From CAIQJJ01 sp049325275 (GTDB taxonomy: Bacteria; Chloroflexota; Anaerolineae; Anaerolineales; UBA4823): a stretch of DNA of 64,000 bases. Below are positions 1 to 6,828 of this stretch, piece after piece; the first letter of the stretch is position 1; the number at the start of each line of letters is the position of its first letter. The stretch spans positions 1 through 64,000 of the forward strand of contig JBMOLU010000075.1 of assembly GCA_049325275.1 (NCBI GenBank). The letters run 5' to 3'. The position numbers and the translations under genes are program-made. A model generated the notes under the pieces. The model worked only from the letters and a program-made list of their open reading frames with translations. It searched no databases and had not been told where the DNA came from.

Positions 1-167
1 TGATGTTTGTCGTGTTTGGGCTTTTGTATGTGCTCGTCACGCTGCGGGCGCTGTGGACGCCGACCTTGCGCAATATCGACAGGGACATTCCGGATGCCAT
101 CGACGACGTTGTTTTCTCGAAGGACAATGTGATCCGTTCGATCGGTACCGCTATGATGAGGGAGTAG
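1..167 (+). CDS. C-terminal end of a membrane protein (truncated by window edge)
   Basis: An open frame enters from the left edge and stops with TAG at 165-167. The visible residues begin at an ATG at position 3, but that is probably internal. They form one hydrophobic segment (about MFVVFGLLYVLVTLRALW) followed by a polar tail of about 35 residues ending in TAMMRE. This looks like the last membrane helix and cytoplasmic tail of a larger protein. The next gene starts 4 bases after the stop, so the two are probably co-transcribed. No family can be named from this fragment. Confidence 0.55.
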   Translation, partial: MFVVFGLLYVLVTLRALWTPTLRNIDRDIPDAIDDVVFSKDNVIRSIGTAMMRE

Positions 168-171
168 TGAG

Positions 172-1071
172 ATGGGAAAATGGTTGAAGTTATTTGTCTT
201 TTTGCTGGGAATTTTCGGCCTCTTGGGCATCGGTGTGGTGGCTTCTTATTTCCAGGCCGAAATATTCATTTATAATCCCGTGGAACGCCGTTCTGCCATC
301 GAGAAAACCCCGGCCGATTTTGGGATGCCGTTCGAAGACGTTGCGTTCGTCACGGAAGATGAGTTGCTGCTGAAAGGTTGGTATATCCCCTCGCAAAACG
401 GGGCCAACGTCATCCTGGTGCACGGCTATAAAAATAATCGCGCTACCATGCTCAGCCGGGCACAGGTATTAGCTCGCCATGGATACGGCGTTTTGTTGTT
501 CGATCTGCGCACGCATGGTGAGAGTGAAGGTGCGTTGATTACGTTTGGGCTGTATGAGGTGCTCGACGTGAATGCCGCCTACCAGGCTTTACGTTCACGC
601 CCGGATGTTGACCCGGAAAGAATCGGCATCCTGGGTGGTTCGATGGGTGGGACGGTTGCGCTTTTGAGCGCCGTGCAGCTTCCGTCGATAAAGGCGGTGG
701 TTGCCGAAAGCGCTTTCCCCACGTTGCAGGACGCCATTCCATCTTCCGTGGCCAACTCGGGGCTGCCCTCGGTGTTTTTTGCGCCCGTCGTGCAGTGGTT
801 TGCCGAGCGCCTGGGCCACTTTCGCGCCGAGCAGATTTCTGCCGTTGACCTGATCGGGCAGATCAGTCCCCGGCCGGTGTTCCTGCTGCAAGGCGGCAAA
901 GACCTGCTCGTCGTCCCGGAAAGCGGGCAGCGCCTCTATGATGCCGCCGGCGATCCGCGTGAGCTGTGGTTCGAGCCTACGGTGGGTCACATGAGTTTCA
1001 TCGATGAGAAGCCCGCAGAATACGAGGAACGTGTGGTACGATATTTCGACGCATACTTGCTCGAGAAGTAA
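172..1071 (+). CDS. Membrane-anchored alpha/beta hydrolase (serine hydrolase)
   Basis: The 299-residue protein starts with one N-terminal hydrophobic helix (residues 5-26), which is likely a membrane anchor or uncleaved signal. An alpha/beta-hydrolase domain follows. The oxyanion motif VHGYKNNR lies near residue 83, the nucleophile elbow is GGSMGG with Ser157, the acid is probably the Asp of GGKDLLV near 244, and the histidine is in VGHMSF near 274. Substrate cannot be told; this subfamily (BEM46/YqkD-like) includes uncharacterised esterases and peptidases. It starts 4 bases after the preceding membrane-protein gene and is followed after 12 bases by the thioesterase, so it probably belongs to the same transcript. 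Confidence 0.85.
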   Translation: MGKWLKLFVFLLGIFGLLGIGVVASYFQAEIFIYNPVERRSAIEKTPADFGMPFEDVAFVTEDELLLKGWYIPSQNGANVILVHGYKNNRATMLSRAQVLARHGYGVLLFDLRTHGESEGALITFGLYEVLDVNAAYQALRSRPDVDPERIGILGGSMGGTVALLSAVQLPSIKAVVAESAFPTLQDAIPSSVANSGLPSVFFAPVVQWFAERLGHFRAEQISAVDLIGQISPRPVFLLQGGKDLLVVPESGQRLYDAAGDPRELWFEPTVGHMSFIDEKPAEYEERVVRYFDAYLLEK

Positions 1072-1083
1072 CGGATCTGGATC

Positions 1084-1848
1084 ATGACCCACAACAATCG
1101 TTGGATTTTACGTCCCCGTCCGGTGCCCTGGGCCAGGCTGCGCCTCTTTTGTTTCCCTTATGCCGGGGGCGCGGCGTCGATCTTCTATCCCTGGTGCCAG
1201 GGCCTGCCCGAATTCGTAGAGGTTTGTCCCATACAACTGCCCGGGCGGGAAGCCCGCATCGGAGAACCCTTGTTCGCGCGTATGAATTACCTGCTTCCCA
1301 TGCTGGTACAGGCAATCCGTCCTTACCTGGATATGCCCTTCGCGCTTTTCGGCCACAGTTTAGGCTCGCTGCTCGCCTTCGAACTGGCCCGCCATCTGCG
1401 GAAGCACTGCCTTCCGCTGCCGGCGCAGTTCTTTGCCTCCGGGCATCAGGCGCCCCAGGTCGAGCGCTTGTCTTCGGAGATGCTGCATCCACTCCCCGAA
1501 GCCGCATTTATCGAAAAAGTCAGAGAGATGAACGGCACGCCGGAAGCCGTCTTTCAGAACGAGGAACTGCTGCGCTTGTTTCTCCCCATTCTGCGGGCGG
1601 ATTTTACTCTTGCGGAAACGTATTCGTACGAGGCCGCCCCACCGTTCTCGTGCCCCATTACGGTCTTCTCTGGCGAGCAGGACCCCGAAGTTACCGAAGA
1701 AGGCCTGGATGCCTGGCGGGAGCAAACCACCGGCCGTTTCAAGCGCTACAATTTCCCCGGCGATCACTTCTTTTTGCATACGGAACGCGAGGAATTGTTA
1801 AAAACGCTTTCGAATGAATTAAAATTGTTCCAGTACGCTTTTGCGTAA
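1084..1848 (+). CDS. Type II thioesterase of NRPS/PKS synthesis (GrsT-like)
   Basis: This 254-residue alpha/beta-hydrolase carries the type II thioesterase signatures: LFCFPYAGGA near residue 21, the nucleophile GHSLGS with Ser92, Asp200 in the SGEQDPE motif, and His228 in PGDHFF. Such stand-alone enzymes remove wrongly loaded or stalled acyl groups from carrier proteins of peptide and polyketide synthases. Length matches the family (about 240-260). The next two genes encode an MbtH-like protein and a phosphopantetheinyl transferase, which strongly supports a role in non-ribosomal peptide or polyketide assembly. The synthetase itself is not in the window. Confidence 0.9.
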   Translation: MTHNNRWILRPRPVPWARLRLFCFPYAGGAASIFYPWCQGLPEFVEVCPIQLPGREARIGEPLFARMNYLLPMLVQAIRPYLDMPFALFGHSLGSLLAFELARHLRKHCLPLPAQFFASGHQAPQVERLSSEMLHPLPEAAFIEKVREMNGTPEAVFQNEELLRLFLPILRADFTLAETYSYEAAPPFSCPITVFSGEQDPEVTEEGLDAWREQTTGRFKRYNFPGDHFFLHTEREELLKTLSNELKLFQYAFA

Positions 1849-1926
1849 AAGCACTTCCCCTAACCTTGGGTAATCCTTCCCGTCAAAAACGGAAGAACCA
1901 AAAATCTACACGAAGGAATGAGAACC

Positions 1927-2142
1927 ATGTCGAGCAACGAAGAAGATACCACCATCTACAAAGTCGTCGTCAATCACGAAGAGCAGTATTCCATCTGGCC
2001 CGCCGATCGCGAAAATGCCCTCGGTTGGCGTGACGCCGGGAAGAGCGGCACGAAGGAAGAGTGCCTGGCCTATATCAAGGAAGTCTGGACGGACATGCGC
2101 CCCTTAAGCTTGCGCCAGAAAATGGACGAAGCGGCGAAGTAA
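1927..2142 (+). CDS. MbtH-like NRPS accessory protein
   Basis: A 71-residue protein with the MbtH family pattern: YKVVVNHEEQYSIWP, then GWRDAGKSGTKEECLAYI and VWTDMRPLS. MbtH proteins bind adenylation domains of non-ribosomal peptide synthetases and are often needed for their folding or activity. The start at 1927 is preferred over the in-frame ATG at 1918, because GAAGGA at 1912-1917 is then 9 bases upstream, whereas the earlier ATG abuts it. The gene ends directly before the phosphopantetheinyl transferase start, so translation may be coupled. Confidence 0.92.
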   Translation: MSSNEEDTTIYKVVVNHEEQYSIWPADRENALGWRDAGKSGTKEECLAYIKEVWTDMRPLSLRQKMDEAAK

Positions 2143-2913
2143 TTGTCCCCCATCGTTTCCGTTACGGCCGGGGTGGAAGCGTCCACCCCGGCTGCCCGTT
2201 CTCTGCCTGTGACGAGCGTGCACGTGTGGCAGGTCCCGTTATTGCAGCCCGCGGGGGATGTGGACGCTTTGATGGCAACCCTCTCGCCCGATGAGGCCGA
2301 ACGTGCGCGGCGCTTCCACTTCGCACGCGATCGCCGGCGTTTTGTTGTCGCCCGAGGTACCCTACGCAGGATTTTGGCCGCTTACCTCGGTATGCCGCCC
2401 GAAGGCGTCGTGTTTTCTTACGGCGCGCGCGGCAAACCTTTTTTGGCTGCGACCCACAACCCATCCGATCTGCGCTTCAACTTGGCGCACGCTCACGAGA
2501 TGGCCCTGTTTGCTTTTGCCTGCCGGCGCGAAACGGGCGTCGATATCGAACACATCCATCCGCTGCCAGATGCCGCCGCCATCGCCGGGCGTTTTTTTGC
2601 CGCCCGGGAGTACCGGGCCTGGCTGCACCTGCCGGAAGCGCAGCGCTTGGAAGGCTTCTTCCACTGCTGGACGCGCAAGGAAGCTTATATCAAGGCCATC
2701 GGTGACGGCTTGAGCAAGCCGCTGGACCAGTTTGAAGTCTCTTTGGAGGCCGGAGAAACCTCCTGCCTGCTGCATGTCGCCGGCGACCCGCAGGAAGTCG
2801 AGCGCTGGACGCTGCTGCCGTTTCCGCTGGCTGTGGAAGGTTACGTGGCGGCCCTGGCAGTCGAGCAACGTGCTCCCGTGCAAATCGAGACCTTTACACA
2901 GATTCCAGCATAG
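2143..2913 (+). CDS. 4'-phosphopantetheinyl transferase, Sfp type
   Basis: A 256-residue enzyme that transfers phosphopantetheine from CoA to a serine of carrier proteins. Family motifs are visible: a basic RRFHFARDRRRFVVARG-like stretch near 52-68, NLAHAHEMALFAF, the metal-binding GVDIEHI, and FFHCWTRKEAYIKAIGDGLSKPL with the WxxKEA signature. Length fits two-domain Sfp proteins. The annotated start is a TTG immediately after the MbtH stop; a GTG about 22 codons later is possible, because the usual family N-terminus begins near VHVWQVPL. It is the last gene of the biosynthetic accessory group and is followed by a strong terminator. Confidence 0.9.
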   Translation: MSPIVSVTAGVEASTPAARSLPVTSVHVWQVPLLQPAGDVDALMATLSPDEAERARRFHFARDRRRFVVARGTLRRILAAYLGMPPEGVVFSYGARGKPFLAATHNPSDLRFNLAHAHEMALFAFACRRETGVDIEHIHPLPDAAAIAGRFFAAREYRAWLHLPEAQRLEGFFHCWTRKEAYIKAIGDGLSKPLDQFEVSLEAGETSCLLHVAGDPQEVERWTLLPFPLAVEGYVAALAVEQRAPVQIETFTQIPA

Positions 2914-2963
2914 CGCTTCCCTTTGCGCTTGTCCTTCTGGTTCGCAGGCATGCCTTGCCTGTG

Positions 2964-3001
2964 CCCCAAAAAGCCCCCGGATTTCCGGGGGCTTTTTGGG
3001 G
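2964..3001. terminator. Bidirectional intrinsic terminator
   Basis: A perfect 17-bp inverted repeat (CCCCAAAAAGCCCCCGG and its complement) has a 4-base loop. Its A and T runs lie at the foot of the stem on both sides. It sits between the rightward phosphopantetheinyl transferase gene and the leftward foldase gene, so it can end both transcripts. Confidence 0.85.
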
Positions 3002-3118
3002 TATCGGCAGACCAGGTGTATCGCCAAACAAGATGCAAGCGCTTTGCCGGCTAGAACAGGCATCCATCCTTATGGAAGTGTGTTCGCACCTGTTGGCGGC
3101 GCTTTTCAGACGGCTTGC

Positions 3119-4387
3119 TCAAGGTTCGTTCGGAATCACCGTGGTCCAGAACTCGTGGATCACCAGGGTAAGGGCTTCCTCAACCTGCTTGCGCTGTTCG
3201 TCGAGCCACTCCTGGAACTTCGTCTGGCGCAACTGCTGGAATTCGCTGTCGCTCAAGGGACGTACTTCGTGCCCGAGCACCTGGATCACGTGATAGCCAT
3301 ACTGGGTCTGGACCGGTTGGCTGACCACCTCACCGACCTGCAAATTCCAGGCGGCTGCCTCGAACTCGGCGGCCATTTTGCCTTTGCTGAACCAGCCCAG
3401 GTCACCGCCATTGTAGCTGCTGGCCGTGTCGGTGGAATACTGCTGGGCGAGGGCAGCGAAATCGCCGCCGTTGTTGACTTCATCGAGCAGCATGGTTGCT
3501 GTGACCAAATCCGATACCAGGATATGGCGTGCCCAGACCTGTTCTTGTTCGACCTGAAGTTCCATGTCGGCCAGCACGGCATCCATCACCTTTTCACGGT
3601 AGAGGGAGCGCTCGAAGGTGCGGCGGAACTCCTGCTCCGGCACCCCAACTTCTTTGTACACGTCGGCCTGTTTCTTGTAAAAATCCTTGAAGGCGTCTTC
3701 CGTGTACGGTGTCGCAGTGGCCGTGGGGGTCAGGTTTTCGCTGGCGGTCGGCGAGGGAGCCAGCGTGGCCGTTGCCGTTGCCGTTGCTACCGTTTCGGTC
3801 AAGGCCGCGGTCGGTTCGGTCGTTGCGGTTGGGGCGGTGAGTGTTTCTTGCAGGGAGGTCAGCGTAGATGTGGGCTGGGCTTCGGTAGTTGGCGTTGCCG
3901 TCGGCTGCCCATCCGGATAGTATCCGAAGGCCTCTTCGATGGCCTGATCGATTTCATCCTTGGTAACCGTAATTCCGCGACGTTCGGCTTCCTGGCGAAT
4001 CAGGCGGTCGTCGATCAGGCTGTCGAGGACGTCCTGGCCGATGCCTTGTGTGTCCGCTAGGGCCTGCTGGAGCTGCTGTTGAAGCTGCTGATCGTCACCA
4101 AAATACTGGGCCAATTGCTGGTAGTTCTCGATGACGCGCGCCCGTTGGTAGCGTACGCTGGCCTGAAACTCCTGCACGGAGATCTTGTCGCCGTTGACTT
4201 CGGCCACGGCACGATTGGGCTGAACGACGTATTGGTTGAGCAACCCGGCTACGATCAGGATGAAAATGGTGGCGATGACGGCGACGCTGACGATGATGAT
4301 GTAGCGCGTTTGAATGTCCTCGCGCTCTTTACGGGCAAGGTGCTTCTTTGAAACAACTTTTGCTTGCTGCTGGGTTTGTTTGACCAT
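3119..4387 (-). CDS. Membrane-anchored parvulin-type peptidyl-prolyl isomerase (PrsA/SurA-like)
   Basis: The 422-residue protein has an N-terminal cytoplasmic basic stretch and a transmembrane helix (about residues 29-50). A SurA-N-like helical chaperone region (60-160) follows, then a striking Thr/Ala/Pro-rich low-complexity stretch (about 161-228), and then a rotamase domain (about 285-385) with RHILV, GGDFAALAQQYSTD, GGDLGWF and the final YGYHVIQVLG. It should act outside the membrane as a foldase for exported proteins. There is no lipobox cysteine, unlike Bacillus PrsA. The start was moved 14 codons downstream of the longest frame because the ATG at 4387 has GAGGTG 8 bases upstream. Confidence 0.88.
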   Translation of the reverse strand: MVKQTQQQAKVVSKKHLARKEREDIQTRYIIIVSVAVIATIFILIVAGLLNQYVVQPNRAVAEVNGDKISVQEFQASVRYQRARVIENYQQLAQYFGDDQQLQQQLQQALADTQGIGQDVLDSLIDDRLIRQEAERRGITVTKDEIDQAIEEAFGYYPDGQPTATPTTEAQPTSTLTSLQETLTAPTATTEPTAALTETVATATATATLAPSPTASENLTPTATATPYTEDAFKDFYKKQADVYKEVGVPEQEFRRTFERSLYREKVMDAVLADMELQVEQEQVWARHILVSDLVTATMLLDEVNNGGDFAALAQQYSTDTASSYNGGDLGWFSKGKMAAEFEAAAWNLQVGEVVSQPVQTQYGYHVIQVLGHEVRPLSDSEFQQLRQTKFQEWLDEQRKQVEEALTLVIHEFWTTVIPNEP

Positions 4388-4411
4388 AAGGTGTACACCT
4401 CGATACAGAAT

Positions 4412-4445
4412 CACGGGGCATAGGGACAAATCCCTATGCCCCGTG
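4412..4445 (-). terminator. Stem-loop after rpsR
   Basis: A 15-bp perfect inverted repeat (CACGGGGCATAGGGA / TCCCTATGCCCCGTG) with a 4-base loop lies between rpsR and the foldase gene. Only a weak T-rich stretch follows on the minus strand, so termination may be partial or it may protect the 3' end. Confidence 0.6.
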
Positions 4446-4465
4446 TTGTGCTCGAATCGCGTTGT

Positions 4466-4735
4466 CTAGCGATCGAACTCGCCCTTGAAGGGCAGCAGCG
4501 CCAGGTGACGGGCACGCTTGATGGCACGCGCCAACTCACGTTGGTGCTTGGCGCAGGCGCCGGTCTGGCGTCGAGGGCGGATTTTGCCATCTTCTGTGAC
4601 GTACCGACGCAGTGCTTCGCTTTGCTTGTGGTCGATGACTGCGTTGTGGTCGGTGCAGAATTGGCAAACCTTCGGCGCTGAGAAGAAGCGCCGCCCAGTT
4701 CCCTGGGCATCACTCGAAGGATTGTTGTAGTTCAC
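4466..4735 (-). CDS. rpsR: 30S ribosomal protein bS18
   Basis: The 89-residue protein has the S18 core: FCTDH, the IDHKQSEALRRYVTEDGKIRPRRQTG stretch split over residues 34-59, and an AIKRARHLALLPF C-terminus. It is a zinc-ribbon-type S18, with Cys24, Cys27, Cys61 and a nearby His64 available for metal binding. It is the third gene of the classic rpsF-ssb-rpsR operon. It binds bS6 and sits on the platform of the small subunit. Confidence 0.97.
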   Translation of the reverse strand: MNYNNPSSDAQGTGRRFFSAPKVCQFCTDHNAVIDHKQSEALRRYVTEDGKIRPRRQTGACAKHQRELARAIKRARHLALLPFKGEFDR

Positions 4736-4839
4736 GTTCGTGCTCCTTCATGGCCCAAATGTGCTTTCGGCCATGACTTGATGTTCGAGAATTGCCGCTC
4801 ATCCCGCTAAAAGGGTGAGCATGAATCTGTTTCGAAGGA

Positions 4840-5235
4840 CTAAAAGGGGAATTCGTCCTCTTCGTTGGGGAATTCATCGGCCGTTGCGTCGCTGTTTTCG
4901 CGGCGTTCACCTAACATGATCATCTCGTTGGCAACCACTTCCACGGACGTGCGTTTGTTGCCTTTTTCATCGTCCCAATGACGGGTTTGCAGGCGGCCTT
5001 CGATGTAGACGGATTGTCCCTTGACGAGATACTCCTTGCAGATTTCTGCCAGGCTACCCCAGGCGACAACATTAAACCACTCTGTTTCAGAGCGGCGCTC
5101 ACCGTCGGATGTGTTCCAGTTTCGGCTGACCGCCACGCTAAACGTGGTCACCGGCTTTCCCGATGGGGTGTAACGCATTTCTGGATCGCGTCCCAACCGC
5201 CCAATGATCATTACCTTGTTTAGGCCTCGGCTCAT
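4840..5235 (-). CDS. ssb: Single-stranded DNA-binding protein
   Basis: A 131-residue OB-fold SSB beginning MSRGLNKVMIIGRLG, with the FSVAVSRNW, TEWFNVVAWG and YIEGRLQTR motifs. It ends with the acidic tail EEDEFPF, which in this family recruits replication and repair partners; the final PF is conserved. It protects single-stranded DNA during replication, recombination and repair. Position between rpsF and rpsR is the usual bacterial order. The disordered linker before the tail is short (about 20 residues). Confidence 0.97.
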   Translation of the reverse strand: MSRGLNKVMIIGRLGRDPEMRYTPSGKPVTTFSVAVSRNWNTSDGERRSETEWFNVVAWGSLAEICKEYLVKGQSVYIEGRLQTRHWDDEKGNKRTSVEVVANEMIMLGERRENSDATADEFPNEEDEFPF

Positions 5236-5290
5236 CGATTCTTCTCCTCGAAAACACAGATACTTGGAAACGGTAAAATCAGTTCCTTGT

Positions 5291-5572
5291 CTAGGCTTGA
5301 GAAATCAAGAAGCGCATTACAGGTTCCATCAGGTGCAAATCGCGCTCGATTGCCGAGCACAAGGTCGGGGACGACTGGTACTTGAAGAGCACGTACTGGC
5401 CTTCTCGTTGCTTGCGAATGGCATTTGCCAGTTTGCGCTTGCCCCAGAAATCCACTTTTGCGATCGCACCGCCGGCTTCTGTGATCCAGCCTTTCACCTT
5501 TTCAACCACATCATTTAATGCAGTTTCATCCAGGTCCGGTTGGATAATTAAAACCAGTTCATAGTCACGCAT
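5291..5572 (-). CDS. rpsF: 30S ribosomal protein bS6
   Basis: A 93-residue S6 protein starting MRDYELVLIIQPD, with the GKRKLANAIRKQREGQYVLFKY core. A longer frame adds 12 residues upstream, but the ATG at 5572 has AAAGGAGG 10 bases before it and gives the normal S6 N-terminus. It partners with bS18 in the ribosome, and in many bacteria the S6:S18 complex also represses its own mRNA. The gene opens the rpsF-ssb-rpsR operon; a stem-loop in the leader (5604-5630) may be the binding site. Confidence 0.96.
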   Translation of the reverse strand: MRDYELVLIIQPDLDETALNDVVEKVKGWITEAGGAIAKVDFWGKRKLANAIRKQREGQYVLFKYQSSPTLCSAIERDLHLMEPVMRFLISQA

Positions 5573-5603
5573 GGGAAGAGAGCCTCCTTTCCTCGGGATT
5601 GCA

Positions 5604-5630
5604 CCCAATCACCACCGCGGGTGGGTTGGG
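5604..5630 (-). promoter_or_regulatory. Leader stem-loop upstream of rpsF (possible S6:S18 autoregulatory site)
   Basis: On the minus strand CCCAA and CCACC pair with GGTGG and TTGGG, leaving a small loop and short internal bulges, about 30 bases before the rpsF start. Its place matches known ribosomal-protein leaders, but I could not confirm the S6:S18 consensus, so the role is an inference. Confidence 0.3.
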
Positions 5631-5672
5631 CGCGGAAAGCGCGTTTGTTATGTCTGTGTTGATATAAACAAA

Positions 5673-5696
5673 CGCCGCGCTGATACCAGCGCGGCG
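5673..5696 (-). terminator. Intrinsic terminator after the MIP18 gene
   Basis: A 10-bp perfect stem (CGCCGCGCTG / CAGCGCGGCG) with a 4-base loop is followed on the minus strand by TTTGTTTATAT. It lies just downstream of the MIP18 stop and separates the sufR-MIP18 transcript from the rpsF operon. Confidence 0.75.
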
Positions 5697-5720
5697 CATA
5701 GTTTAGCACAAAGGTCTGGA

Positions 5721-6068
5721 TTAGTAAAGTCCCCAGTCTCCGCCCAGGCCTTCTTCCATGTATGAAAAATCCCACATTTCCATCCCCATGGCAACTTTCG
5801 TTGGCATGCCCAGGGCTGCCTCGGCTTTTTGGCGCGTCATTTCGAGCAGGGCGGGTGCGTACGGGCAGAAAGGGGTAGTCATAATCATATTGACCGTGGC
5901 GCTCCCGTCCTCGATCGCCAGGTCCCGAATCAGGCCTAGCTGGATCACGCTCAAACCGATTTCTGGGTCGAGTACCTCGTGCAAGGCGCTGGTAAAGGGT
6001 GCGATCAGTTCGGGGTGGCTTTCGTCTGCCTGCCAGGGCGGACGGTTGTTGTTGGGCGCATCGCTCAT
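5721..6068 (-). CDS. MIP18/DUF59 family iron-sulfur assembly protein
   Basis: A 115-residue protein with a MIP18 (DUF59, PaaD/SufT-like) domain: EVLDPEIGLSVIQLGLIRDL, then VNMIMTTPFCPYAPALLEM with the conserved cysteine in TPFCP. Proteins of this family help load or mature iron-sulfur clusters on target proteins. The start at 6068 has a GGAGAA ribosome site and overlaps the stop of the SufR-like gene by 4 bases (ATGA), so the two are translationally coupled. A much longer frame (to 6764) only reads through the sufR gene in the wrong frame. The C-terminal tail MWDFSYMEEGLGGDWGLY is not part of the core domain. Confidence 0.88.
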   Translation of the reverse strand: MSDAPNNNRPPWQADESHPELIAPFTSALHEVLDPEIGLSVIQLGLIRDLAIEDGSATVNMIMTTPFCPYAPALLEMTRQKAEAALGMPTKVAMGMEMWDFSYMEEGLGGDWGLY

Positions 6069-6697
6069 GATGGTTTCTCCTGTGGTTGGGTGACGATGTA
6101 CGTACAGATACTGTCCCCGTTCAAGATACAGCGCGTCTTTTTTGCCGGCACATCCAGCACGGCAGAAATGAGCGTCTGGTCTACGGCGCATACTTCCGGG
6201 TGGTTTTGTCCGACGTGGTAGTACGGGCAGCTTACCTCGTGAATGTGGTATTGGTTTCCCCGGCGTTCCCACTGGATGCTGAAGCCTTCTTGCGCCAGCA
6301 TGTTTTTCATCGCATCCAGGCGTTGTTCCATCGGCATGCTCTTGAAATCGGCTTGTGCGGTGTAGTTTTGTGCCAGGTCTTCGGCCATCTGGTTGAAAAG
6401 CCGATCCACCATCGCTGCCGGCATGGTCTCCTTGAGCTGTTCTAGCAGGCGGATCGTCAGACGCAAGTAGCGTGTGGGAAAGCGTTCCAGGCCTGCTTCG
6501 GTCAGGAAATAGATGCGTCGTGGCCGTCCCACGCCGTGGCGCTCTTCTTCTGCGGCGACCAGCCCCTCGGCCTGGAGCGAGTGGATGTGATGGCGCACGG
6601 AAATATCGTTGATCCCTACCGCCTGTGCCAAATCGGGAATAGTGCAGCGGGGGTGTGTCAACAAGGTCTTGAGAACAAGCTCGCGCGTGGTGGCCAT
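6065..6697 (-). CDS. sufR: SufR-like iron-sulfur transcriptional repressor
   Basis: A 210-residue winged-helix regulator. An HTH lies at residues 6-48 (LVLKTLLTHPRCTIPDLAQAVG region), followed by a GRPRRIYFLTEAG wing. A C-terminal cluster of Cys157, Cys170, Cys190 and Cys198 can hold an iron-sulfur cluster, as in cyanobacterial and mycobacterial SufR. It is divergent from the suf operon and should repress it when clusters are sufficient. The longer start at 6733 falls inside the predicted -35 box of its own promoter and would not be transcribed. The ATG at 6697 lies where the transcript should begin, so the mRNA is probably leaderless; indeed no ribosome site is seen before it. Confidence 0.85.
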   Translation of the reverse strand: MATTRELVLKTLLTHPRCTIPDLAQAVGINDISVRHHIHSLQAEGLVAAEEERHGVGRPRRIYFLTEAGLERFPTRYLRLTIRLLEQLKETMPAAMVDRLFNQMAEDLAQNYTAQADFKSMPMEQRLDAMKNMLAQEGFSIQWERRGNQYHIHEVSCPYYHVGQNHPEVCAVDQTLISAVLDVPAKKTRCILNGDSICTYIVTQPQEKPS

Positions 6698-6704
6698 GCT
6701 TCGC

Positions 6705-6733
6705 AGTATACCAGCGGCCGAAATTTCTGTCAA
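6705..6733 (-). promoter_or_regulatory. Promoter of sufR (minus strand)
   Basis: On the minus strand TTGACA (6733-6728) and TATACT (6710-6705) are separated by 17 bases, a near-perfect sigma-70 promoter. The expected start of transcription, 6-7 bases past the -10, coincides with the sufR ATG at 6697. Confidence 0.8.
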
Positions 6734-6763
6734 TATTTACAATAAATATCATAAATATTGACA
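6728..6763. promoter_or_regulatory. Candidate SufR operator: 12-bp inverted repeat
   Basis: TGTCAATATTTA (6728-6739) and its perfect complement TAAATATTGACA (6752-6763) flank a 12-base centre that contains a third TAAATA (6743-6748). The outer six bases of each arm are the -35 boxes of the two divergent promoters. One dimeric repressor bound here would shut both sufR and the suf operon. Confidence 0.75.
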
Positions 6764-6786
6764 TTATGGCGTCTCGGTGCTATAAT
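6758..6786 (+). promoter_or_regulatory. Consensus promoter of the suf operon
   Basis: TTGACA (6758-6763) and TATAAT (6781-6786) with a 17-base spacer match the sigma-70 consensus at all twelve positions. Transcription should begin near 6793, giving a leader of about 36 bases before sufC with AAGGAG at 6815-6820. Confidence 0.88.
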
Positions 6787-6828
6787 GCCGCCGACCTGAA
6801 AACAACTTACAGTTAAGGAGCAATTCCT

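Noticed and set aside
2732..4060. 442-codon plus-strand frame crossing the terminator and the foldase gene
   Set aside because: It passes through an intrinsic terminator and lies opposite the parvulin gene; no motif is seen.
5721..6764. A 347-codon minus-strand frame giving a longer MIP18 protein
   Set aside because: The first 230 codons only read the sufR gene in the wrong frame. The ATG at 6068 has a ribosome site and gives the normal MIP18 length.
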